A DNA stretch of 64,000 nucleotides, from the NCBI RefSeq assembly GCF_036588685.1, contig NC_086386.1, forward strand, positions 69,438,682 to 69,502,681, read 5' to 3'. Every line of letters begins with the position of its first letter. Position 1 is the first letter of the stretch. A program made the translations under genes and the position numbers. This document shows, in pieces, positions 23,201-31,600 of the stretch. The notes below the pieces were generated by a model. That model was not told the DNA's origin. It did no database searches and was given only the letters and a program-made list of their open reading frames with translations. Source of the stretch: Mytilus trossulus. Lineage: Eukaryota; Mollusca; Bivalvia; Mytilida; Mytilidae.

Positions 23201-25890
23201 ATGATAGAATTTGTTCATAATTTGCCAAAACCAAGTATGATCTATCGATATATGTCGAAAAAAAATGATAGGTCACCGTGCATTTTCTCAAGCTACAGGA
23301 TGTGCCAAATGACACATTTTGTATGCATTATACAAGAAAAAAACACCGTTTTGTGATTAGAAACTTAACAAAATGATAGAATTGTTAAATACTTAAGGAA
23401 AAGATAGCTTTCAGACAATGCTTTGAAAATTTCAAAAGAAAAGATAGGGTCACCGTACGTTTTTTTCTGGCTAAAATACAAAATAGGAAAATTCCATGTA
23501 GAATCCTTCAGAAAATGCACTGTTTTAGAGTTACCTCCCCTTAAAATGCGATTTTTTTTTTTCTTTCTAAAAACAACAAAAAATAATCAACATTTGCAAA
23601 AATATTAATATTAATAAGCTACATTCTAATAAATATTCTTTTAAATGAAAATTCATAATAAATATCTGCATTCCTGCATAAAATTTTGCTAACTTGATAG
23701 AAAATATGGACCTTTGGTTCTCTGTTTTTTACAATCCAAGATGGAGGAAGACACCCATACCACCTTAACATTAGACCATACTAAATATCTAATATATTTA
23801 GGTGATACAAAGACGAGAGAGTGGTTCTGTAGATTTTGATAGAGGATGGAATGAATATAAATCTGGATTCGGAATAGCTGGTGGAGATTATTGGTTAGGT
23901 TAGTAAATAGTATAACAGCAAGTTAAAAAAAACCTACAGAGTGCAAACTTGACTTCAATAAGGGAACGTTCGTGTTTCGTTTTAAATGAGCCAAAGGTTA
24001 GTAGTTGTCTCTGGGATTTACCCCCTGATCCCTCCTACAAAATATAACAATGTAACCAATCGTGTTGAAAGTGACTTATAACACCAAATACCAACCGACC
24101 AATGGGTTGAAAGAAACAAATGGAACCTATTATAATACTTCTGTGTGCTAATTGAGCATCAGTTATAACAAAAAAAAGTTCTCCGCAATTGTAGATTTTT
24201 AAATGACAATTCTTGGAAACATGTTCAACATTCCATTTTTTTTTTAATTTAAATGTTATGATATATATGTGCATACCCCATTTCCATTCTCTATTTTATA
24301 GAACAGACACGTTGACATTGATCTTGGTTATTATTATAGTAAATTACCGTTTTTTCTGTTTTCAATGCAATTCTCCTACATTGGAGTCAAAGATGCTAAT
24401 GATTTGACGATGCATTTCATGATTGCAATTTAATCATATAATTTACGATAAGGCATCAATCTTTCTTTTTCTCGTAGCTCTTTTTTCAATTTGGGAAGGG
24501 AAATGAAGGCTACTCGTGACTTATCATTCCTTACATGCATCCCTCTGTTTTGAATAAATCATTTCTATCTAGAAATGTAACTTTGTGCAGTTTATTTCAT
24601 CCTCATTTAAGAAATTTTCAATATATTTTTAGTTGTATTATCTTATCAGGTAATGAAAATATTCATATAATGTCAACGGAGGCCCAGCATGAGATCAGTA
24701 TATATCTAGAAGTCTCCCCTAGTGATTACAGATATGCAAACTATTCAACCTTCAGACTTGATGATGAAAACAGTAAATATAGTTTAGCCATAGCAGGTTA
24801 CAGAGGTAATGCAGGTAAGTACAACGGTGAACTTAATTGGGTATGCATCGTATGTATGCTGAGAGTCTGTATGCCAATGGGGTGGTCTTCATTTTAGTAT
24901 TTTTCAATCGTTAGGCCATTTTCTTTATCCCTTTTCAGCCCTTCACTTTTTATTTCTTAGCACCGTATTATTCCGTAATTTTGTTATTGTCCATTTTCTC
25001 AATCCCTTACTATCTTTCCCCCTATTATTTCCTACTATGTTGATCCCATCCGATGTCTCATGCATGTGTTATATATTTATTAACCTATAATTGGTCAAAA
25101 CATACTAATACATGTACGTAAAAACTATGCAACAATTCAGCAGGGTACTAGATCTAAATATTCGGCAGGATTCCAATAAAAAATGCTGGTTTCTTCGAAA
25201 ATATTTAATGAAATCTAGAATATATGTAAACATCGGGGTTTCATTCTCCGAACTCTTTAGCTGTCTTTTACTCCAATACTTCTCACGAAAGAGGTGGAAC
25301 GTACAAAAATGATTATATAAGACTCATTGGTCGATAACTTAAAATAAAACGCCATGACGAAAAAAAGAAAATCACGAAAACACACAACACTACATAGAAA
25401 ACTACTTATTTAGCAACTGTCGTTTTACTTTCAATAATCTTACGTCAAATCGTTTTTGTTTTTGTGTGTTTTTGTTTTGTTTTGTTTTGTTTTGCTTTAA
25501 TTTATTTATTTTAGTTAATTTATTTTATTTATTTATTTATTTTTTTTTGGGGGGGGGGGGGGGTCCCATGACACAACACAGTTTTGTTAAACATCTTTTG
25601 CTAATGAGGAAATGAGGAAAAGATTTTATTATTTCAATAAAGCTAGTACTTAATGTAGTTTGATATTTGCAGGTGATTCAATGACCTATCACAACGGCCT
25701 TATGTTTAGTACAAAGGATTCAGACCATGACGGTGATGCAGGCCGGAACTGTGCAGCACGATATAAAGGGGGGTGGTGGTACAAAAACTGTTACTATGCC
25801 AACCTGAATAGGGAGGACAACAACTTAATCAATTGGAGAACATATTCAAATTACATACGGAAAACTAAAATGATGATAAGAAGAAAATGA
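11200..25890 (+). CDS. LU-LU-EB(x4)-fibrinogen-related domain protein (12 exons, 5' incomplete)
   Basis: Exons: 11200-11271, 11821-11950, 14861-15003, 16817-16946, 18080-18202, 18562-18681, 19023-19148, 21047-21166, 22391-22509, 23802-23898, 24650-24814, 25673-25890. All junctions are GT-AG and every phase matches, giving 520 residues and a TGA stop. Order: LU domain 1 (residues 1-67, missing its first loop), LU domain 2 (68-158), four six-cysteine EB/EGF-like modules (159-321) and a fibrinogen-related domain (322-520). FReD proteins of molluscs (FREPs, ficolin-like) bind carbohydrates or microbial surfaces and are secreted; this protein is probably similar (inference). The signal peptide and first LU loop must lie upstream of 11200 but I could not find them. 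Large introns hold many mobile elements. I know FReDs combined with Ig or EGF domains; pairing with LU domains is unfamiliar to me. Confidence 0.85.
11821..11950 (+). CDS. FReD gene exon: last loop of LU domain 1
   Basis: 130 nt, phase 0 to 1. It starts [15 protein letters not shown] and contains [17 protein letters not shown], the LU closing motif. It has the same length, phases and GRRS word as the exon at 16817, so the two arose by domain duplication. Acceptor ttgttttacag, donor gtaaga. Confidence 0.82.
12660..13322 (+). repeat. Left 17-bp tandem array of the fold-back element
   Basis: About 39 units of cttcggcttttcaaaat with variants ctacgg, tttggc, caatat and a longer variant ctctttaaaaatctacgg or tttttataat. 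The unit length of 17 makes the translation cycle through all frames, so no coding role is expected. Confidence 0.9.
13637..13690. repeat. Small inverted repeat in the fold-back centre
   Basis: gaaatcctatcaataagggg is followed by the near-complement cccttattaaaggatttc, a short hairpin in the single-copy centre. Confidence 0.5.
13978..14612 (-). repeat. Right 17-bp tandem array of the fold-back element
   Basis: About 37 units of attttgaaaagccgaag, the reverse complement of the left array. The longer variants (ttttaaagagccg, ttataaaaagccg) occur in mirrored positions. Confidence 0.9.
14861..15003 (+). CDS. FReD gene exon: first two loops of LU domain 2
   Basis: Phase 1 to 0. It contains [14 protein letters not shown] and TVCHEHEVG, ending ELIIGC: the C-x2-C start and later Gly-Cys typical of LU domains. 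The acceptor atttatcaacag is good; the donor gtgtat is weaker, but placing it there gives Cys-Leu-Cys in frame with the next exon. Without splicing the frame stops at TAA 15010-15012. Confidence 0.75.
15013..16039. other. Intron, nothing firmly recognised
   Basis: AT-rich intron sequence. A hydrophobic reading at 15477-15520 lacks an ATG in frame. Two similar phrases (tttcgagcatgatttttgtactc and tttcgagcctgatttttgtgctc) at 15822 and 15880 are a short direct repeat. Confidence 0.35.
16040..16610 (+). repeat. Family E interspersed repeat, long copy
   Basis: It contains gtgtcaaagagacaacaaccc, caacaggtcttcaatg, ggctcctgacttgggacagg, then gcggggttaaatatgtttgtg and caaccctccccctat, and ends with cagactactagcagttaactg and aggcacaatccttcccg. 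The first part matches 10055-10255. Confidence 0.65.
16817..16946 (+). CDS. FReD gene exon: last loop of LU domain 2
   Basis: 130 nt, phase 0 to 1, beginning [15 protein letters not shown] and containing [17 protein letters not shown]. It is paralogous to the exon at 11821. Acceptor cttgtttcag, donor gtatgt. Confidence 0.85.
17130..17440 (+). repeat. Family A repeat, very degenerate copy
   Basis: It keeps the order gattgccaat, gcaaccgtgcgagg, accttcaacaataag, gagaaaacttatggcctat and gacaaccactgaatt, at low similarity. Confidence 0.45.
17904..18044. repeat. 141-bp inverted repeat (hairpin element)
   Basis: attgaatgcttctttttgta at 17904 pairs with tacaaaaagaagcattcaat ending 18044, and cgttgacc pairs with ggtcaacg. 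The centre tgaagcgcttca is itself a palindrome. It ends 36 bases before an exon of the FReD gene. Confidence 0.7.
18080..18202 (+). CDS. FReD gene exon: EB/EGF-like module 1
   Basis: Phase 1-1 exon with six cysteines: [21 protein letters not shown], then FWNGFVC. The pattern C-x5-C-x5-C-x4-C-x-C-x11-C fits EB or EGF-like modules of invertebrate secreted proteins. Donor gtataa. Confidence 0.85.
18562..18681 (+). CDS. FReD gene exon: EB/EGF-like module 2
   Basis: Phase 1-1, six cysteines: [28 protein letters not shown]. The acceptor (taataaag) has a poor pyrimidine tract; the donor is gtacgt. Confidence 0.82.
19023..19148 (+). CDS. FReD gene exon: EB/EGF-like module 3
   Basis: Phase 1-1, six cysteines: [25 protein letters not shown]. 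Its 3' end and donor lie in a 56-bp tandem duplication (19101-19268), so three copies of the ACAG/gtaaat junction follow one another. Confidence 0.85.
19101..19268 (+). repeat. Three tandem 56-bp copies spanning an exon-intron junction
   Basis: Units start gtgactacta/ttta and end with the donor context ggaacaggtaaat; the second copy has gcgaaacag. Only the first copy continues the exon frame; skipping the first donor meets a TAG in copy 2. Confidence 0.85.
19345..19640 (+). mobile_element. 3' tail of a Penelope-like/LINE-type element
   Basis: It contains cgagcaacacgacggatgcc, ctgagatcccc, tttttggtggggttcgtgttg, tagccatggcgttgtcagtt and gactgtccctctggtatctt. The same tail follows reverse transcriptase remnants at 44200-45035, which links it to that retroelement. 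The apparent ORF is not a gene. Confidence 0.6.
20060..20460 (+). mobile_element. Second retroelement 3' tail
   Basis: It includes tttacggatgctatcaccgg, gatcgttatggaatatctg, then cgagcaacatgacgggtgc and ggtggggttcgtgta. It aligns by eye with 44690-45020. Confidence 0.55.
21047..21166 (+). CDS. FReD gene exon: EB/EGF-like module 4
   Basis: Phase 1-1, six cysteines: [27 protein letters not shown]. Acceptor attttccag, donor gtaggt. Confidence 0.86.
21350..21463 (+). repeat. 31-bp tandem repeat, 3.7 copies
   Basis: Units of cagacttagacatcaaccaa plus tcagaatacct with a few substitutions (one unit begins cggattt). It lies in the FReD gene intron after EB module 4. Confidence 0.85.
21786..22080 (+). 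repeat. Interspersed repeat, family B
   Basis: The core has gataacaactgtcatattcc, tgacttggtacaggcatttt and gaaaatggtggattgaacct. Inverted copies occur at 26600-26790 and 54130-54345, and a fragment at 60080-60200. Confidence 0.6.
22391..22509 (+). CDS. FReD gene exon: start of fibrinogen-related domain
   Basis: Phase 1 to 0. It encodes [19 protein letters not shown], then [16 protein letters not shown]. The first two FReD cysteines (CEDL and VYC) are present, but the usual D-G-G-G before W-T is replaced by EANKI. Confidence 0.88.
22700..23008 (+). repeat. Family A repeat ending in a hairpin
   Basis: It shows caactccccacaagacc, gtacggccgttaacaatgag and gcaaacgagaaaacgtacgg. The end 22921-23008 is an inverted repeat: attatacaagccgttctcg pairs with cgggaacggcctgtataat, both arms carrying ccacattctgtatg. 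Confidence 0.65.
23172..23768. mobile_element. MITE with TTAA-flanked inverted ends
   Basis: It starts TTAAGGTGGTATGGATGTCT and ends AGACACCCATACCACCTTAA, an almost perfect 20-bp inverted repeat including TTAA. Inside is AT-rich sequence with two tagg-tcaccgt words and no transposase. TTAA suggests a piggyBac-type mobiliser (inference). It ends 34 bases before a FReD exon. Confidence 0.75.
23802..23898 (+). CDS. FReD gene exon 2 of the domain
   Basis: Phase 0 to 1. It encodes [19 protein letters not shown] then KSGFG and DYWLG, the conserved VIQRR...DF.R.W..Y..GFG block of fibrinogen-related domains. The acceptor lies only 33 bases past a MITE. Confidence 0.9.
24650..24814 (+). CDS. FReD gene exon 3 of the domain
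   Basis: Phase 1-1. It encodes [20 protein letters not shown] and later [20 protein letters not shown], the usual L/I-R-V-E..D core with A-Y-Y-x-F-x-x-D replaced by A-N-Y-S-T-F. Donor gtaagt. Confidence 0.9.
25441..25564 (+). repeat. Low-complexity T-rich run ending in poly(G)
   Basis: gttttgtttt and atttatttattt repeats lead into a run of T then about 15 G. Such tracts are prone to sequencing and assembly error. Confidence 0.85.
25673..25890 (+). CDS. FReD gene last exon: Ca-site and ligand region
   Basis: It encodes [20 protein letters not shown], then [16 protein letters not shown] and YYANLN. The Asp-rich DSDHDGD segment matches the calcium site, and the two later cysteines are in place. 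The end [13 protein letters not shown] corresponds to the usual M-K-I-R-P terminus. TGA stop at 25888-25890. Confidence 0.92.
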
Positions 25891-26599
25891 TAAAAACCTG
25901 TTCAAATGTATAAGGACTTCATCGTTTGATACATATATTTTTGTTAACAGCTTTTCATAAATTAATGGATTAAACTGATAAAAGTTGGCATGACTTTTAG
26001 AATGAAATTTCGTTAATTGAAATTATCTTTTACACTAATGGCAAGCGTTTTTGTGAAATTTAGTCTACACAAAAATTGCTTTATTAAATCGAAGACTATT
26101 AAATGGCTGCCATAAACATTATTTTTAAGGAATTTCAAGTAAAAATATTAATAAAGGCCATGTACATTTTTTTTGTACTTACGAGATTTAGTTGTTCTGG
26201 ACTTTGGACAGGTACATGCAGACAGTAAACACTAGTATATCGCATAATACATAACACATCACTACAATGAAGTAACAGCCTTCTATTGAATTAACAAAAC
26301 GAAATAATGCTCGCATTTACCGAGAAAAAGTTACAATACTAACATAAAATTAGTGACTCACTGTCTCGCATCACGTGAGAACATTGTCTCAAACAAATAG
26401 GCAATATTTGTCAAACGCCGCGGACGGGCAGACAGACACACAGAACATACCTAAAATGTCCCATGCCATAGTGTCATAGTGTATCCCTGCACCTTCACAT
26501 GAATTCTTTTTGATAATCGAGGCTAACATTTATTCACATTTAAAGTCTTGTGTCATAGTGATGCCATCAAAATCCAGAACAAATGAAGAATGGTTGTGA

Positions 26600-26790
26600 G
26601 AGGGGTAGCGCTATAGAACCAGGTTTAATCCACCATTTCTACATTTGAAAATGCCTGTACCAAGTCAGGAATATGACAGTTCTTGTCCATTCGTTTCTAA
26701 TGCGTTTTGTTATTCGATTTTGCTATGTAATTATGAACTTTCCGAATTGATTTGCCCCTAAGTTCAGTATTTTTGTGGTTTTACTTTTTA
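26600..26790 (-). repeat. Family B repeat, inverted copy
   Basis: aaccaggtttaatccaccat, cctgtaccaagtcaggaat and atgacagttcttgtccattc match the reverse complement of 21786-22080. Confidence 0.65.
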
Positions 26791-27599
26791 TCTATTGACA
26801 TGAAATTATGTGAAAACGTTAATTTCTGAACTTTTGACGTGAATAACATATTCAAGTGGATGATATAGAAATGTTAAGTATGACTATAAGCTTTAAGGTT
26901 ATATTTGTTGACAATTATTCCTTAACTTTATTCTGTTTGATGAAAGTATTATGAATAAAAGAATTATATAGTCTTAAGAAAAACTAATCTTTTTAATACC
27001 TCCTTCATTATCTGAACTACTTTCGTCATACAACGACAACAATGTTGACTCTCTTGTCAATTGGCGCAAACACAAAATGCTTGCCGTTGATATGCAATTT
27101 ATTTTTGTTTTTTTAATAAAGACATCGTTCTTGTATAGGATCTGTAGTTTTTGAAGAAGCTTGACAAGTCCAAAAAGGCTTTAAAACTCACTCTCAACAA
27201 TAATTTGTATTTAAGGTGTTACCCGGTGTAAAAAAAAAGGCAAATTACTTTTATAAAAAAGTTTGCATAAAAAATACTCCCTCGACACAAAGTGTGCCCG
27301 CCTCGTAAAGAACCCTTATATTCACCGTCGGCGAATAATTCTGTTATGCATCGCCAATTTTCTCTCTCGATATAATGAAATAGTAACGGTCCTTTGAATT
27401 GTAAGACATTCAAAAATGTCAAGCCTATTAACTCTTAGTAGGGTTGACACGGCATGAAAATACGGATTTTTTGTGTTATTAAATTTGCTGTTACAAAATG
27501 ATAAAAATCATTATAAAGTAAGGAATGTATCTCCCTCATGCAAAGCTCTGATTCCTTTCACGGATTTGGCTATACTTTTTTGAACTTTTGGATTATAGC

Positions 27600-27715
27600 T
27601 CTTCATCTTTTATATTAGCTTTGGATTTTACATATTTTGGCCACAAGCATCACTGAAGAGACATGTATTGTCGAAATGCGCATCTGGTGCAGAAAAATTG
27701 GTACCGTTAATGTTA
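27600..27715 (+). repeat. Hammerhead-like retroelement repeat (degenerate core)
   Basis: It contains ggccacaagcatcactgaag, agacatgtattgtcgaaatg and cgcatctggtgca. CTGAAGA, a GACA/TGTC hairpin and GAAA are in hammerhead order, and TGCGC/GTGCA can form stem III, but the base expected to be U16.1 is not U here. It is probably a decayed relative of the motif at 7598 and 42697. Confidence 0.45.
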
Positions 27716-28328
27716 TTTAGAATATCCCTCTCCTCAGAGGGCGTATAATTATGTATAAGTATTAACCACTACGTGCCTTTCGTTTTTTTCTCTGTATCGT
27801 TTAATCGACACACATCTCTGTTTTACATACAGTTGAATCTGAATCTATCACAAACCTATTACATTCACTCGATATATTAATGATTGAATCGAGTTGTTTC
27901 ATTCTTGAATCTATTATATAAAATATCTAAAACAAATTTTGCAGTGATATGATATGAAAACCAAACTGAATACAAGGGTTCCAACTTTTTAAAGAAAAAG
28001 TTGATCCCGATGTGATTTGGCTAGCTCTGTATGTCCCTTTTGGTCATATACATGTAGCTCCAAACGTTTCTACACCTTTATACTCAAGTTCCTGTAATCA
28101 AACGATTTGGTCTAAGCGTTCCTGATAAAGATACAGCCAGAGAAGACCACAAAGACTCACGCAATTTATAAAGTGTTATTAACATTGTATATAGTTTCCT
28201 GACAATAGTTGGCGTAGAGGGTATAAACATACAGCGTTGTAAGATTTATTTTTTTAATAAACTTAAATTAAATAAATAATCAACAAAAAATAAAAGTTCA
28301 ATTTTAACAAGGTCCCTGATTTTATCAA

Positions 28329-28624
28329 CTAGCTTAGTTTGTTTTCTTTTATCTTTTCGGTTACTCTGTCATGGCTTCGTTCGTGTTTCGATTTCGTTGA
28401 ATTAAACGATGATAAAATTTTGTCGTCGGACGGTACAGTTCTCTCCCTTTGTACATGGTTGCGAGGATTCTGTTTCAATAACAAACGTAACAATAAGTCT
28501 GAAATGTCTCTCTTATTTTGAGGTACAGAGTTTGCATTGTCCACTGAGGATCTGTAACTTTCAGTGGGCAAAGCTGCTGGGGATGAAAAATCTTTAGACA
28601 TGGAACTAGAAAACGATCCCGGGT
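28329..28624 (-). CDS. Unknown gene, exon 2 (3' end)
   Basis: 97 residues from DPGSFSSSMSKDF, with NKRDISDLLLRLLLKQNP (a short amphipathic helix) and a charged end VTEKIKENKLS before the stop. The acceptor is ttctatttcag. Confidence 0.75.
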
Positions 28625-31600
28625 CTGAAATAGAAATAAAATATATGAGAATTTAGCATTGTAACATTAAAAATTTAGCATTGTAACATTAAAAATTTAG
28701 CACTGTAATATTAAAAATTTAGCAATTTAACATTAAAAATTTAGCATCGTAATATTAAAAATTTAGCATTGTAACATTAAAAATTTAGCATTGTAATATT
28801 AAAAATTTAGCATTGTAACATTACAAAATTAACATCAATTCAACAGACAATCCCATCGTAGACATAGACAATGGACATTTCTTAAAGGAGCTGAACTCGC
28901 TATAGTATGATAGTGTATGTAAATTGAATTATTTTGCCAGCAGTACTTATTCCATGAGTATTATGGAATTGAAAACTAGTGTTATGGAGAGTATAATTTT
29001 TAAAGGCAAATAAATTTGATATAATATATATCCAATTTACGTCCTATGTGATATTCCTTTTATTGATGTATAATTATTTAGATGCTACCCTTAACAACGC
29101 GGGCACTTGCGGAAAGGGTATCCACAAATGCGTCGAACAGCATATGCAATGAATATACACAGACAAGTAAACATATTCATACAACATTTTCATACTTAAA
29201 ATTGGTATATCATCTTACATAAGAGGAAAAAAACATTATGTAAAATGTAAAAATATGAGCTTAGGTAAAAGTAAGGTAAGCATATTACATAAACAAATAA
29301 CATTTAAAGTTTAGGTTCCTAAACCAATGATCTCTGAGAGTACATTTCACTCTGACAACATTATTTATTACTTAAACTCTCCATAGTTTTACTGATATAG
29401 GGATCAACCTGATAAAAACAATGACCAAACAATTATTTGTATTTTATCGTAGGACGATAACTCTGTGACGTTTTAGTTTTATCTAAGCGTTTATAACCTA
29501 CTATCAAAATTTTGAATCTGTTTGGGTTAAACTTTAAATTTCACTTTGATTCAAATTTAAATGTTATGTCCAGCGGACACTAACTCGAATAATTCAAGCC
29601 CTTACCGTCTCCGATTCTCTCCACCTTTCGTTAAGGTAGTGATCGATAGGGAGCACAATATAACGACTGGATTATTCGGGTTAAGCAGACACTGCAGTTC
29701 CTTCTCGGACTTCCCGATAAGGAATTTCATCAGCAAACAATAAGGCAGCAACCATTTGATTTTGCGGGGTGGGGGGGGGGGGGGGGGCTATGGATTTTTT
29801 TGGGGAAAAAGTTTGTTTCCAGTTTTGGGAGAAAAAAATTGTCGCCAAAACAATAAATTGTTTTTTGCCGAAGGCGAAAAATAAAAGTTTGTCCAGAACA
29901 AAAATCCACCCTCCCTCAAAAACCAGTTCAAAATTTGTGAGGAGAGCTAGATGCCCAGTTTATGTTCATCAAATGATTGCTTGCATCTTTTAAGATTCTA
30001 TTATAATAGTAAATGCTTCATATCGAGTTCAATGACATTTTCAATATACACTGTATAAACTATTGACCTTGTATAGTACTTTAAAAAAATAATTAAAAAA
30101 ATAGCAGAGTTAGTGTTCCATTACAACTCTTTTTTTCTAACATGCAAGATGTCAACAACTATAATCGACAGTTTTATCACTGTTTATTTCCGATACGTTC
30201 TGAATAGGCAATACATAACATCTGTGATATAGATACAATGGATAAGCAGAGATTCTTGAAAAAGAAACCGTGAGCCTGCAGTGATGTTAATCTTCGATTT
30301 CACTGCTGTTAGGAAACTTGAAAACCAAATAAAGCATCTTTTAAAATAGTTATGGCATGTCTTTAAAAGAAATTTCCTGTTCATTATCACTTTATATTTC
30401 ATTTTATTTTGGTAAAGAATTGTAATATAGATATAGGAAGATGTGGTGTGAGTGCCAATGAGACAACTCTCCATTCAAATAACAATTTAAAAAGTAAACC
30501 ATTATAGGTTAAAGTATGGCCTTCAACACGGAGCCTTGGCTCACACCGAACAACAAGCTATAAAGGGCCTCAAAATTACTAGTGTAAAACCATTCAAACG
30601 GGAAAACCAACGGTCTAATCTATATAAACAAAACGAGAAACGAGAAACACGTATATATTACATAAACAAACGACAACTACTGTTCATCAGATTCCTGACT
30701 TAGAACAGGTGCAAACATTTGCAGCGGGATTAAACGTTTTAATGGATCCAAACCTTCTCCCTTTTTCTGAAACAATAGCATAACATCACAACATAGAAAA
30801 ACAAACGATAAAATATCAATTGGCAGACTTACCTCAATCAAAAAACGTATGATTACACAAAGAACGAATAAATTTGATCTGCGATATCTGAATACAAATG
30901 CACAGTTAATTAAATATTAGAGACAAAACATTCATGACCAAAAAAGCTAACAAACAAATTCAAACACAGGACATCACTGAGAAATATTTAACCAATCATT
31001 GTTCACTTTAGAAAAAAAACCGTTTTTTTATAATCTTGAAGTTTATACAAATGTTGTAAGAATAAGTGAACAATTGAAGATATTACAAATAATCAAAGCT
31101 GGTGTACAGACAAGATCCATATATTAAATAAAAAATAACAAAAAAGCATTAGAAACAGTATCAACAGGTCGAATTAACAAGAAAATACGATTTGAGAGTA
31201 CTCGCAGTTACTGACAGCTAGTTAAAAGCCAAAACCAATTAATAATAAACAATCATGCATCAGAGACTAAAATCGACTAAAACACATCACAGGGATTTAG
31301 TATTTTAACGTCATTAATAGTCAAAGAAGACATGACTTGTGCAATGCCAAAAATAAATGTATCGACAGGTAGTAGTATAGTTAAGAGCGACTTCTATAGA
31401 AAAAAAAGTTAACGTGTCTGTGTCTCTATACATCTCGTCTCAAAAGATAATGAAATTTAGTTATGTTTTAATTTGCTAATGACAAAATCAATATTAGTGC
31501 CAATGTGAACTATATTCAGAGATATAATTACAATATTGGTACGATAACCCTTACTTATAAGTTTGTTTAAAGGTTCGATGAGTTTACAAGGATCACATAG

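Larger units (their letters stand above)
25891..28328. other. Intergenic region between convergent genes
   Basis: It separates the 3' end of the FReD gene (+) and the 3' end of the unknown gene (-). An AATAAA near 26150 could be a poly(A) signal for the FReD gene. It holds an inverted family B copy (26600-26790) and a hammerhead-like repeat (27600-27715). TTTATT near 28247 could be the poly(A) signal of the - strand gene. No other exon seen. Confidence 0.5.
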
